From Micropterix aruncella (taxonomy: Eukaryota; Arthropoda; Insecta; Lepidoptera; Micropterigidae): 64,000 nt of DNA. The stretch's first letter is position 1. Every line of letters starts with the position of its first letter. Positions 29,922-40,200 of this stretch are shown in pieces. Made by a program: the position numbers and the translations under genes. Below the pieces are notes generated by a model. It searched no databases, was not told the DNA's origin, and saw nothing but the letters and a program-made list of their open reading frames with translations. The stretch covers positions 13,979,039 to 14,043,038 of the forward strand of contig OX155955.1 in NCBI GenBank assembly GCA_944548615.1. Reading direction: 5' to 3'.

Positions 29922-30720
29922 ATTTTTTTTTTTTTTCAATTTCAATTTATTTCCAAAAAAAATCTTAACAGATTGTAGAAACTTAATATTTAGGTACATT
30001 TAAATTACAGTGTATTAGTCCGTTTTTACAATATTTAAATTTATCACCAAGTACATACAGTTACTTCATTATTGCTTTTAGGGCATCCAAATCATTTTTA
30101 AGATTTATTTACTAAAACCACAAATTAAAATAATCGATAAAAATAATCAAGAAATTAAAATCAGAAAAAGTCAGAATAATTAAAAAATGCTACTTAAAAT
30201 TGTCAAAAAAATGGCCAAAAAATTTGAAAAATTATTTAAAATTAACAAACTCATCGATCGAGTAAAAAGCTTTGTCTAATAAGAATTCTTTAAGTAACTT
30301 TTTGAATAAGCTTTCCACTTGAATAGTTTTTAACCTTTCCGGTAGCCTGTTAAAGTAATATGGCCCGGAGTATTTTGTGTCTTGCCTTGCTGTGTTTAGT
30401 TTAATACATGGTATAAAAATGTTTAATTTATTTCTCGTATTTTTAGTATGTGTATCTGAAAACTTTTTATAATGTTTATCTTTATTCTTAAAAAACTCAG
30501 TCAGTAACTTAAAGAGATATAGTGAGGTTAAGGTGAGGATTCTTAGCCTTTTAAAAATGGGTCGACACGACTCTTCCCTTTTCACCTTTGCAATTATTCG
30601 CACTGCTCTCTTTTGGAGTATAAATATTGGTTCCCTATGACAAGCATAACAATTTCCCCAGATCGTATACGTAATAATTTTGTATACGTAATAATTACGT
30701 AATTTAATATCAGATGGCAT
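29922..30720 (-). pseudogene. LINE 3' end with poly(A) tail
   Basis: Reverse transcriptase C-terminal region on the minus strand (30720-30232): ITYTIWGNC, FILQKRAVRIIAKVKREESC, RPIFKRLRILTLTSLYLFKL, SGPYYFNRLPERLK. The stop is followed by a 3' UTR ending in an AATAAA and a run of A residues (T-run 29923-29936 on the plus strand). A 5'-truncated insert of a jockey/CR1-like LINE with no endonuclease and no complete reverse transcriptase. Confidence 0.78.
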
Positions 30721-30975
30721 TCTTTCTCTCCGTATTATTTCTGCTATGTAATCAGCCTATATAAAAAAAATGCGAGAGATAGCACTATTTTTATAATAAT
30801 TCTTTGTTATTGGTTAAATTATTGGGTTGTTTATAATCAATCAGTCCTTTATATAACAACCATTCGATATCAATGTTATTATAGCTAGCTAAATAAATCA
30901 GTTTTAAGTTCGCCGTCAAGGCTATCAGCCCCACCTGCATTAAAGGGATGCCAAATCGTACTATGTAGTTGAGAA
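30713..30975 (+). repeat. Dispersed repeat family B, copy 2
   Basis: Same ordered blocks as 11110-11390: GATGGCATTCT, TATGTAATCAGCC, ATCAATGTTATTATAG, GATGCCAAATCGTACTATG. Confidence 0.65.
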
Positions 30976-31030
30976 ATCTAACACCACATAAATAATCAAT
31001 GATAGAAGCTCAGATTTATTCGGGACTTAT

Positions 31031-31341
31031 GGGCTCTCTAGACGATCAAGTGTGCTTGTCAAGCATCGCATCGCGGCTGGGAGGTGATTGTACACCGCAA
31101 GAAATATGCAAATATTTTTTTTATATTTACATAATGCCTAATTTTGTAGGTTTATACCATGGAGTCACGTCATTCATCAATCAATTATATCTAATTAACG
31201 TGACTCCCTGGTATAAACTACAAAATTAGGCATTTTCGGTAAATATTTAGAAAAAATATTTGCATATTTCCTGCGGTTGACGATCCCTTCCCAGCCCGCG
31301 ACGCGATGCTTGACGAGCATGCTTGATCGTCTAGAGAGCCC
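31031..31341. repeat. Long foldback: 140-nt arms, 27-nt loop
   Basis: Left arm 31031-31170 (GGGCTCTCTAGACGATCAAG ... TATACCATGGAGTCACGT) is the imperfect reverse complement of 31198-31341 (ACGTGACTCCCTGGTATAAA ... CTAGAGAGCCC). Pairing is high over the whole arm with a few small bulges. No open frame of interest and no terminal motif of a known superfamily. Confidence 0.88.
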
Positions 31342-32700
31342 CTTAAGGGCACTCTAGACGACCAAAATTGGTTGTCAAGCATGTGAATTTTTCGTGCTTG
31401 ACAAGCAATTTTGACCGTTTTGAAATTATGCTTGACGGCTTGAGAAGCAAACTGCGTGCTATGGACAACGCTTGATGAAAAATTATATTTTAGCAATGCT
31501 TGTCAAGCCTTGCTTTACCGTCTAGAGAATGCTTGTCAAGCAACTCACGTTCAGTGGTCTCGGACCTTCTGATTGTTCGGAATTTCTGCCGATATGGGCT
31601 CTGTCCTACCGAAATGTAACGTTTTTTCACGATTTCTGAGAATACAAGGAATTTTAAGATTAGATTAAAGATTATTTTTAGATTTAAAAAAATGTGCGTG
31701 TTAGCCCTGGCGCTCGACTGGAGTTTACACGTGCGATTGTCATTTAATATACAATAGGCAAAGGAGCTAAATACTCTATACATGCTTTCAGTATAGAAAG
31801 CATGTATAGGTACGAGTACTTTTATTTATATAAAATTGCTTGCTGCTTGATTTTGCCGACGCTTGACAGTATTTTGAACAAAACCGTAAATGAGCTCTAA
31901 GCGTAAGAAGAAAATCTAATGGTAACGTTTCGGAAACATTAAAAAAAGAAACAAGAATTGATACGGTCTGGCGCATGAGAATTTTAATCATCCACTATCT
32001 TTTTTTACTAATGCTTGGCTTTTTCTTGCATTGCGCCAAGATTGTGGAAAAATAGGTGATTTATTGTACCTATGTAGTATCGGGTGATGACATTGCAAGG
32101 AAATACCAAAACATGTATTACTCAAATAAGGAGCAGAGAAGTTTCGCAGAATTATACAGAGAAAGAAAGCAGAAGATCCTCAGAATACCAGAGAAGATGG
32201 AAAAGCAGAAGATCCTCGGAATCTTAGAGAAGAAAAAAAAGCATGACACTCAGAATTTAAGAGAAGAAAAAAGAAATAAAAGATCAAGGCTACTTCAAAG
32301 CGATACGTATCACAGCAATTAAGAGAGAATCCTGCCTTCAGGAGCCAACGGAATAAGAGCAAGGGACAAAACCACTTTTATATTTAAAAAAATGCAATGA
32401 AGTTATTTCAAGAGCTAGTTATTTAAATTTGAATTACCTTCTTTTTTTATATATATTTTAAAAAATCATTCGTTAATTAGGAAATATTTTACCGAGCTTA
32501 TTCGTAATATAGGTAATACAAATAGGTAATTCCCAACTTAAAAAACAAGACATGTTAAATCAAATATTTAATTCCTAAAAAAACAGATATGTATGGTAAA
32601 ATCTATTTTAAAATACAATGAACCTATTTTTTAGGGGTAGTTATTCAAAATTAAAGTGTCTCACTTCTAATCTTAACAAAATATCTATTTTGAAACGACG
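31342..32700. other. Intergenic; repeated TGCTTGTCAAGC motif, otherwise featureless
   Basis: To about 31560 the palindromic motif TGCTTGTCAAGC or close variants recurs with CGTCTAGAG pieces of the foldback. From 31600 to 32700 I see only AT-rich sequence and a Lys/Glu-rich open frame (32056-32322) that looks like simple purine-rich sequence. Confidence 0.45.
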
Positions 32701-32734
32701 GCCCGCAACCGCAGCGGGCTTGGTTAAAAACCAC

Positions 32735-33193
32735 CTGAGGCTTAGAACTCACGCCGCGGTTTTCACCTGCGCCCGAGGCGGTTGCGGGCCCGCGGCCGCC
32801 GTAGAATGATGATAAGTAGGTGAGTAAAGTTGTCGCAAATTTTACAACGCGTATTACGCCCGCGGCGGGTGCAGTTAAATCGCGGCGGCTGTAGCGTGAA
32901 CCGCGCGGGCCGTGGTCAGCCGCAGGCTTGGCGGCCGTTTCTTGCGCGCTCTGCGGTCGATTCGCGGGCGACCCGATGCAGGCGCGCGGGTGTGGCTATT
33001 GACAATCTCGATTAACCGCGCGACTTGCGATTTTCGGCCACCAAGTTTGCGGGTCGTTCCGCAACCGCGGCGGCTACGTGACCGCGTAAACCTGTGGTGT
33101 CGTGAGTTTTGGAACAAAACAGTTGACCCGCAAACGCGGCGGGCGCGGGTGAAAACTGCCACGTGAGTTCTAAGCCTGAGTTCTAAGCCTCAG
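32735..33193. mobile_element. GC-rich MITE with inverted ends
   Basis: Left CTGAGGCTTAGAACTCACG, then GCGGTTTTCACC and GCGCCCG; the right end mirrors all three blocks (CGGGCGCGGGTGAAAACTG, then GTGAGTTCTAAGCC, with the last block doubled) . The interior is very CG-rich (repeated CCGCGGCGG-type motifs), in sharp contrast to the AT-rich surroundings. Apparent open frames inside are a by-product of GC content. Confidence 0.7.
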
Positions 33194-33199
33194 TGTAGA

Positions 33200-33824
33200 T
33201 TTACATTAAGTCAGTTACAGGCATCAGTGCTGGCGCCGAGAACTGACTCACACTGTCAGTCGTAGTTTATTTATTTAGCGTGTTCGGACGTTATTAAAGT
33301 CAGTGGGGAAGAAAGCTTGTTATTTTTTTCACATGACGCGACGTCACCCTACAACGCAGTGCCAGCGAGTGACTTCGGAGTTTGGACAAGATCAGTGCTG
33401 CTGGCGCGTGTGGTGGGGGGAGCGGACTGACCTCAACATATATAGCGGGAATATTGAAGTCAGCCCTGACGCACAGTATACAGACAGTAGCTTCTCTTGG
33501 GACAAAAATGAAATCGAAGCGAGCGACGTCACGAGTCCTAAGGGCTTTCATATGGCCGCTACTCCGCCGGCGCAGATATCCAAACGCCAAACCCGCGCTT
33601 AACGCCAACCAAATCCGTTCGCCGAGACGTACCCTCTACCCACATCACTCCGCGCCCTATTCCCGCATCGCCCTGCCGTTCGAGAGTACGCTTACTGCTT
33701 CTAACTCGGTATGCCGTGACTGACGCGACAGCGTTATAGCGACTTATTATCAATTTACACGATGGCAGTACCGGGTCAGCACTGACTTGTTTTGGTTTCG
33801 AAGTCAGTAACTGACCAATGTGAA
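33200..33824. mobile_element. MITE family E, copy 1
   Basis: Inverted ends TTTACATTAAGTCAGTTAC and GTAACTGACCAATGTGAA. Many internal GTCAG/CTGAC and GCGACGTCACCCTACAA blocks. Recurs at 53486-53895 with the ends TTTACAATGAGTCAGTTA and TAACTGACTCAATGTAAA. Its right end is 7 bp from the stop codon of the C2H2 gene at 33832. Confidence 0.75.
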
Positions 33825-33831
33825 CCAGCCT

Positions 33832-34533
33832 TTATGATAATGAAATATGGTGTGCTTTCTTCACGTGGGCAATTAGGTTGGATCTACTACCAAAGCTACG
33901 ATTGCATTCCGCACATACGTAATTTTTCAATTTGCTGTGAACAGCATCTACATGCACTTTTAGCGACTGTTTTGAAGATAATGAACGAGCACATTCCGCG
34001 CACTTATAATTCTTCATTTCACGATGGACTGCATCCTGGTGAGTCTTCAAGTGTCCTTTATGATTGAAAGTGCGATCGCAATCCTCGCACGCGAATCTCT
34101 TCCATTTTCTGTGAACGGCGTCTACGTGCACCTTCAAATGTCCCTGCTGCGAAAATCCACGATCACATTCGTCACAAACGAATTTCATTAGTTTCAAGTG
34201 AACACTGTTGATGTGTCGATCTAATTCGCTCTTATAAGAAAAAGACCTGTCGCACTCCGAACAAACATGCGTTTTCACACGTCTATTACTAGAATCACAT
34301 GTTATACTGTTGTCAATAATATTATTACTGCTTCCAGATGGCCCATCTTCGATACGATTCAATTGATCTATTCCTGGATTTATGGAACGAGTCTCTAATT
34401 TGTAGGATTCACGCACGTTTCCTGGTTCATAAGATATGAACGAATCCGAATCATCGACTTCCGTTTTAATAGCAACATACTCTTCGATCTTCACAGTCAC
34501 GGCACTAAAATCGTTCACAATTTGCTCACTCAT
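33832..34533 (-). CDS. Intronless five-finger C2H2 zinc-finger protein
   Basis: Probable DNA-binding nuclear protein, 233 aa, in one exon. Residues 1-85 are acidic and contain two sumoylation-like motifs (VKIE and IKTE); no ZAD or BTB domain is present. Five C2H2 fingers follow, each C-x2-C-x12-H-x3/4-H: CSECDRSFSYKSELDRHINS, CDECDRGFSQQGHLKVH, CEDCDRTFNHKGHLKTH, CAECARSLSSKQSLKVH and CAECNRSFGSRSNLIAH. Linkers are VDAVHRKWKRFA-like rather than the usual TGEKP. The start is the first Met of the frame, just after stops. The lack of introns could mean a retrocopy or a genuine single-exon gene; the complete frame argues that it is, or was recently, functional. Confidence 0.82.
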   Translation of the reverse strand: MSEQIVNDFSAVTVKIEEYVAIKTEVDDSDSFISYEPGNVRESYKLETRSINPGIDQLNRIEDGPSGSSNNIIDNSITCDSSNRRVKTHVCSECDRSFSYKSELDRHINSVHLKLMKFVCDECDRGFSQQGHLKVHVDAVHRKWKRFACEDCDRTFNHKGHLKTHQDAVHREMKNYKCAECARSLSSKQSLKVHVDAVHSKLKNYVCAECNRSFGSRSNLIAHVKKAHHISLS

Positions 34534-34559
34534 CTAATATGATTTTATTGCCTAGTTAC

Positions 34560-35440
34560 TGAGAAAAAATAATTGCAACTGCAGTAACACGGAGCCCCTT
34601 CTTCATCTTCTTTTTATGATGTGGCAATGTAAGAAAAATGTCAATGTAAGGCAATGTTAAATATTATGTTGTAAATATTGTAGAGTTTTTCGATAGAAGA
34701 CTGCTCATAGAGGTAGGACAAGGTATCTATCAATATCTATACAATATTGGTGACGAGAGCAGGGGTTTCCAATTTGGCTGCAGTTAAAACTAGAGGAAAC
34801 AAGATAGGCCCTAAAATACTCTAACAGCAATGTAATTCCTCCGATATGTGTGCTGAAAAAAACCAAGGTTTTTTTTCATGTCTTCAAACCAACAAAATGT
34901 CGTTTATATAATCACGCATTTCGTAACATTATTCCACTGCACCATACGCAACGCTGACACGCGTCTTACTTAACGTCGAGCTGCGACCTACGATCGGCAT
35001 GGGAAGATGGAGAAGGTGACAGTACCTACCCTGTCACATGCGTAAGACCAGTGTGTTTCTAGAACTTATGTTGGCAAAGCGTCGGATACACATATAAGGT
35101 TGGTGCATGCACAGATAAAAGACATGCGGAAGTAGGTACATAAAAAATACTTCGTCATATTCCAATTTCTGCATTTAATGTATGGCGTTCTCCAAACTTT
35201 TCTCTTTGTCTATTTATATCATGAATCCAATATGTTCTTTTCTTGACATTTTTTTTGTTTTTGTGGTGCGGACAAATATGTTAGCAAATTATTATATAAA
35301 AAAATAACTAACTGACTAAATCGTTCTCAAACTTACTCTCGGAATCAGAAAATATATCATAGGTACAGCGGTTGTACACAATACCATGCTCCTCTGAGAA
35401 GAGACAGCAGCTTCTGATGCCACATGTATGTTGCATACGT
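34560..35440. other. Intergenic, no recognised feature
   Basis: Upstream side of the intronless C2H2 gene, so its promoter should lie near 34540-34750, but I see no convincing TATA box or initiator. The rest shows no domain or repeat. Confidence 0.45.
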
Positions 35441-35447
35441 GGGACAA

Positions 35448-35740
35448 GTGGGTCGGATGGGTCAACACCCATCCGGCGGCCTCCAAGCATGAAGCGCGAG
35501 CCCAGGTAGGACTCTGGCCTTAGGGCTATCCCCTAAGAGTCAATCCTCTGGCGCTCCTTGACGGTCTGCGCTCCGTGCGGCGTAAGCCAATCGATTGTGC
35601 ATTCTGACTAACAGTCGGGGGAGTCTGAAAGCAGTACTGTTTCCTATAGAGCGGGGGTGGTTGCTGACCTTACGGCGACTGCTCTTGAAACGACCATCGG
35701 CTACCCGATCGGTGAACAGCCGGGCAAAGGATGTCGTGTC
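35448..35740 (+). repeat. Repeat family X, copy 1 (partial)
   Basis: Blocks CCTCCAAGCATGAAGCGCGAG, TAGGACTCTGGCC, GACGGTCTGCGCTCCGTGCG, AAGCCAATCGATTG, CTAACAGTCGGGGGAGTCTG, TTTCCTATAGAGCGGGGGTG, ACGGCGACTGCTCTTGAAAC and GTGAACAGCCGGGCAAAGGA. The same chain occurs at 49372-50475, 56850-57510 and 61560-62045, with a short tail at 40165-40265. Class unknown. Confidence 0.75.
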
Positions 35741-35744
35741 CCAC

Positions 35745-35925
35745 GTATAACTCGTCGTAAACTAATATATATCCTCAGGAGTATCAGAAATGTTTCAGAT
35801 ATGAAAACTATGAGATCCATACATTATGCCTTGGCACAGTCACTGATGATACACGGCAATATCGAACTAAGGCGGCGCCGCCATACTGCACCTAGACCCA
35901 CCAATAAAAGCCCTAAAAGGTAAAT
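35745..35925 (+). pseudogene. LINE reverse transcriptase fragment, plus strand
   Basis: Reads TRRKLIYILRSIRNVSDMKT and MRSIHYALAQSLMIHGNI, then shifts frame (LHLDPPIKALK). It is the same LINE family as 35956-36738 (KFIYLFRNLRSVLDVKT, LRSVYCALAQSLMSYGQI) but on the other strand, only 30 bp away. Confidence 0.7.
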
Positions 35926-35955
35926 AGATAAATAAATAGATGTGTCATATACGGC

Positions 35956-36738
35956 CTAGGTCAGGATGTGAGTCACCATTTCTTCGCACTGGCTTCTACC
36001 GAGCCACTTGAAAATATATTTCTTCAGAGTCAATTTACTAATTGAACTCTGCACTTTAGCCTTCCCCAAGGAGGAGCAGAAGGAATTATAAAGACGCGGT
36101 GCCAGAAACGCGTAATGCCTCTGTGCAAATCTCGTATTCAATCGCTGGTGGGATTGTCTATTTTTATTTCGGGTGTCATATGAGTGGTTTAGCGAAGAAT
36201 GACGATCAGTGCAGCTATGGAAATGCGTAACAATATTTCTCACGTATAACTGTCTCACATCCAAGACGTCGAATGCCGTAAAAAGCTCATCGGACGGATA
36301 TAAATAATGCTTCCTATTAATGACGCGAACTATCGCCTTTTGGGCCTTAATTAACGGGTCCAGGTGCATCCCGGCCGCACCACCCCAGCCAATCTGTCCG
36401 TAGGACATAAGCGACTGAGCCAATGCACAATATACTGATCGTAGGGTTTTCACATCTAGCACACTTCTGAGATTTCTGAATAAATAAATAAATTTTCTAA
36501 TCCTCCCTGAAATACTATTGATATGGACATTCCATCGGAGATAAGGATCGATTTCAATTCCTAGATGTTTGATGATATTGACGCGTTCTATTGTATTATG
36601 GACAATGTCTTCTTCCAAATTTAATTTATAGGTGGGCGCTGGTTGCTGTCGAGAATCTATGCTGTAGGTCATGTATTTTGTCTTACCCTTGTTCAGGGTT
36701 AGCAGGTTGCTATCCAACCAGTTTTTCACTTTTTTCAA
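35956..36738 (-). pseudogene. LINE reverse transcriptase C-terminal fragment
   Basis: 260 codons open: VKNWLDSNLLTLNKGKTKYM (last part of the reverse transcriptase with the N-x-x-K-T-K motif), then NIIKHLGIEIDPYLRWNVHI, ALAQSLMSYGQIGWGGAA, IKAQKAIVRVINRK and APRLYNSF, typical of jockey/CR1-like LINEs. The N-terminal endonuclease and the YxDD catalytic box are missing, so it is a 5'-truncated copy, recent enough to have no stops. Confidence 0.8.
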
Positions 36739-36872
36739 CGCATAAGGAAACGTTTACGATTAATTATTATTGTTTGAACTTATTCTGTCATTAAAAGGCT
36801 TTTCGGGATATTAATATTTAATAAGTAATTGATAAAAATGTGAAAAAGTAATAAAGTGTATAATGTGAAACT

Positions 36873-37297
36873 TTAAAAGTGTATAATTTGTTGGCGGCGT
36901 TTGGCGTCCGCCCATCGCACGGAGCTGTTGACGTCGAGCACGGTGAGAGCGGGCGGCGCGGGCGGCGCCACGCGCGGCGCGGCGTAGGCGGCGGCGGACG
37001 CGGAGGGGGCGACGGCGGCGGCGGGCGGCACGGCGGCGCGCGGCAGCGGCGGCGACAGCACGCGCGGCGGCACGCAGCGGCGCTCGGGCGGCGGCTCGGG
37101 CCGCTCGGGGCGCTCTCCGCGGCGGCCGGCGCGCGCCGCCCGCTCGCCGCGGGCCGCGCGCGACGCCCGCCCCCGCCGCCCTCGCCGCGCGCCCGCGCGC
37201 CCTCCCTCCGCGCCGCCCGCGCCGCTCGACGGAATCACCTCCAGGTAGCGGTAGTAGTTGTGCAGGATTTTGCCCACGTAGCGGCCGAACCGCACAT
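36873..37297 (-). CDS. AGBL4: AGBL4-like last exon, GC-rich tail
   Basis: Starts YVRFGRYVGKILHNYYRYLE, the normal end of the catalytic domain, then about 110 residues made of Arg, Ala, Pro, Gly and Glu (GGRAGARRGRRGRASRAARG, PPPERRCVPPRVLSPP), ending RRQQIIHF and TAA. Base composition of 36940-37230 is close to pure G+C, unlike any other exon in the window. Confidence 0.82.
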
Positions 37298-40200
37298 CTA
37301 CATTCACGATTAAGGACTGATATGTCACTTTCGCAATCCGGCTATGAACTAGACATGCCGGCGCACAAAGGGGCAAAACCCCGAAATCGTTGGCAAAAAG
37401 TCCCACTTGCAAAGTGTTATCTGTTGTTCTGGTTTATAACTCATAAAGAGCAGATGTATAACTAGCCGTTCGATAACCGGTTTTCTTTCCGCGATTTAAC
37501 ACTAATACGATCGAGAAACGTCAGTCGAAACTTACCCTTCTCGCAGGCTTTACGAATTTGACAAATTTTCAAGTATTTCAACGTCAGGTTTAAGTGATTA
37601 TTTATTAAAAAAATATTATGGAAGCCTCGGCAATGGGTAAGTAATATAGTTACGCCTTTAAAAATGTATTTTAAACATATTTCTTAGTTAGATAATAGTT
37701 TTAACTTTGAATTAATAAAATGTTTGAGTATTTCTTTGTTTTTGAGTAAAATTAAGGTTTTTAGTCCCACTAGTTGTCACTAGGTGCAATGATTTTGGTA
37801 TATTATTATACCAGATACTCTTCAATTGATACTCTACTCTTTCAATTGACAACAAACATGTTTGCCCGTATTTGCTCCAATTTATCTAAATTACTGATTT
37901 ACTAGTAATATAACATAGTAAATAAAATGAATATTTTTAAAAAGCTAGGTTTTTTATTTTTTTTGTTTTAGGATCTGGATGTACTAATATTTTTATATCG
38001 CGTATGGACTTATATAACAAAATGATCGAGTCTGGCCATGAGAAACTCGACGACCAAGTACCATTTTTGAAGGAATACCTAATCGAGCGTACTAGATGCC
38101 CGGAATGGAAATATTCAGAGCTGAATACAAACATATCTTATTTTATTGCCGATTTCAAGAAAAGATAGTCTTCTTCGAACCAAACAAGGCAAAGGTTTCT
38201 CACAAAAAATGATAGTTGGCTTAAATCTTCGATACGTTTCCCGAACTTTGTAGGCGGAAACTTAACATCGGGAAGACCAAAATTGGATTTTAAAGAAGCT
38301 TCGGATAGGACAAAGCGTTTGAAAATACAGGACTTACCGTCGAGTCACAGTACTGAGAAGCTGTGTTACGCAGCACAAATGAGCCTAAGATCTTCTGAGC
38401 AATTGATGCTGCTGCATTGCTAAAAGAAGTTACTACTACTTCTCCGAGACGGTTCAAACACTATAAAGAAGCTTTTATGTGGTTTAACGTCTAAAGACTT
38501 TAATAATATTAGTAAATGCGTGAATATACTAGTATAAAGCAGGATAATTTATAATTTGGAATGGCTACTCTTCACGCCTCGATAAGATTCTTTGAGTGTT
38601 TACTCAATGTATCATACGAATTGCCATTACAGAAATGGCAAGCTCGAGGCGCAAAGAACTAAAAAATAATAGATAGAAGAAAACATGAAATCAGGGAAAA
38701 TTTTAAATTAAATTTAGGTGTAATTATCAACAAACCTAAACCTGGCTAAACACGGCTCGACGCTTTTTTTTGAAAATGCAGAAGTATCATGCGAAATAAC
38801 AGAAGTCGATCTAGAAGTGATAAAACGACTTCGTACCATACTGCGAGCAATGGCAAGTGGATACACCATTAATTTACAACGATTCCAATCTTATACATTG
38901 GAAAGTGCACGTTTCTTCGTGGAAAAATATCCGTGGTACCTACTATATAACCCCTACAACACATAAGGTTTTAATTCGTGGGCCTATAATAATTAAAAAA
39001 ACTTTATTGCCTATAGGGCAACTAAGCGAAGAAGCCCAGGAGGCAAATAACAAAATGTTTAAAGGGTACATAGAAGGATATTCACGCAAAATTTGAAGAG
39101 TAAGACCAACGATGACATCATTAAAAGGCTTTTGATATCATCAGACCCACTCATCACCAATATGCAGAAGCCATAACGACATAAACATGCATTAGACGCA
39201 GATGTGATCCAACTTTTGCAAGCACCTGAATTAGATATTTCTGGCACATCAGAATTAGTTTCAGATGATTCGAATGATGATGATGAATGAAGGTTGTGCA
39301 ATAAATGGTTACTATATTGCATTATTTTGTTTTCTTTTACTTATTATTTTTTTAGCTATCACAAGTCATCGTTATTTTTGAATTAATTTTTAGTTTTCAA
39401 ATTAAGACTCTTTTGCGGAATTTTAAACATAAATAACAGTTTTAAAACAGGAAGATGCATTGTGATCTTAGCTGACACTAAAAAATGTTGAACCAAAAGA
39501 AAAAATATTTTTTGCCAACTTTTCATGACATCGGCCCACTGTGCGGCGGCCGATTTTTACAGCGCGTGCTACGCTGCCCGCGGGCGTTTTTTTTTGCATT
39601 TTTGTAACGGCTATAAGAAAATAACCTGATTAGATATAGAAACAATTTGTTTTCTATCTATTAGACTGACTTTTACATCTTCCGGATAAAAATGAAATAT
39701 GAGAAAGATAAGTTATGAAATTATTTATTTAAAAAAGAGCATTTTTGTGAGAAAAAAAGTTGTACATGAAGTAATCATACGTAATTGACAACAATTCTTT
39801 TTTGTCTTGAAATTTTTGAAACATGGATAGTAGCATATTAGTACATTGTAATCTGGGTAATAGTAGACTGTCTCCTTGTGTCCTCGTTTGCCGGTTTGCT
39901 TCTTTCCAATGTCTGCGCAAACTTTGCCGACTCTCGACTCCTTCGTTTTTTTTGTTTACGCTATGAATTCATGCTATTTTTTGTTCACGCTATGAATTGA
40001 TACTAACGAATCACATATGTATATGTATGTATGATTGTATTTACTTACACTTGTCACACACGTCTGAAGTGATGGCAATTATTTAGTGTCGAAAAGACAC
40101 TTACCCAATTTAGGACTATCTTCTTCTTCGTTCTACTCTTCTACTACTCTACACTTCTACGTCTACTTCTAAAGTCTTCTACGTTTACCTCACGAGAGAC

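Noticed and set aside
32056..32322. Lys/Glu-rich 88-codon frame
   Set aside because: Looks like purine-rich simple sequence with internal repetition; no start context, domain or splice support.
32875..33166. Overlapping Arg-rich open frames on both strands
   Set aside because: They lie within a CG-rich MITE and carry no domain; they are open only because stop codons are AT-rich.
36879..37313. Plus-strand open frame of 144 codons in the GC-rich block
   Set aside because: It is the shadow of the AGBL4-like last exon; stops are rare on both strands because of the base composition.
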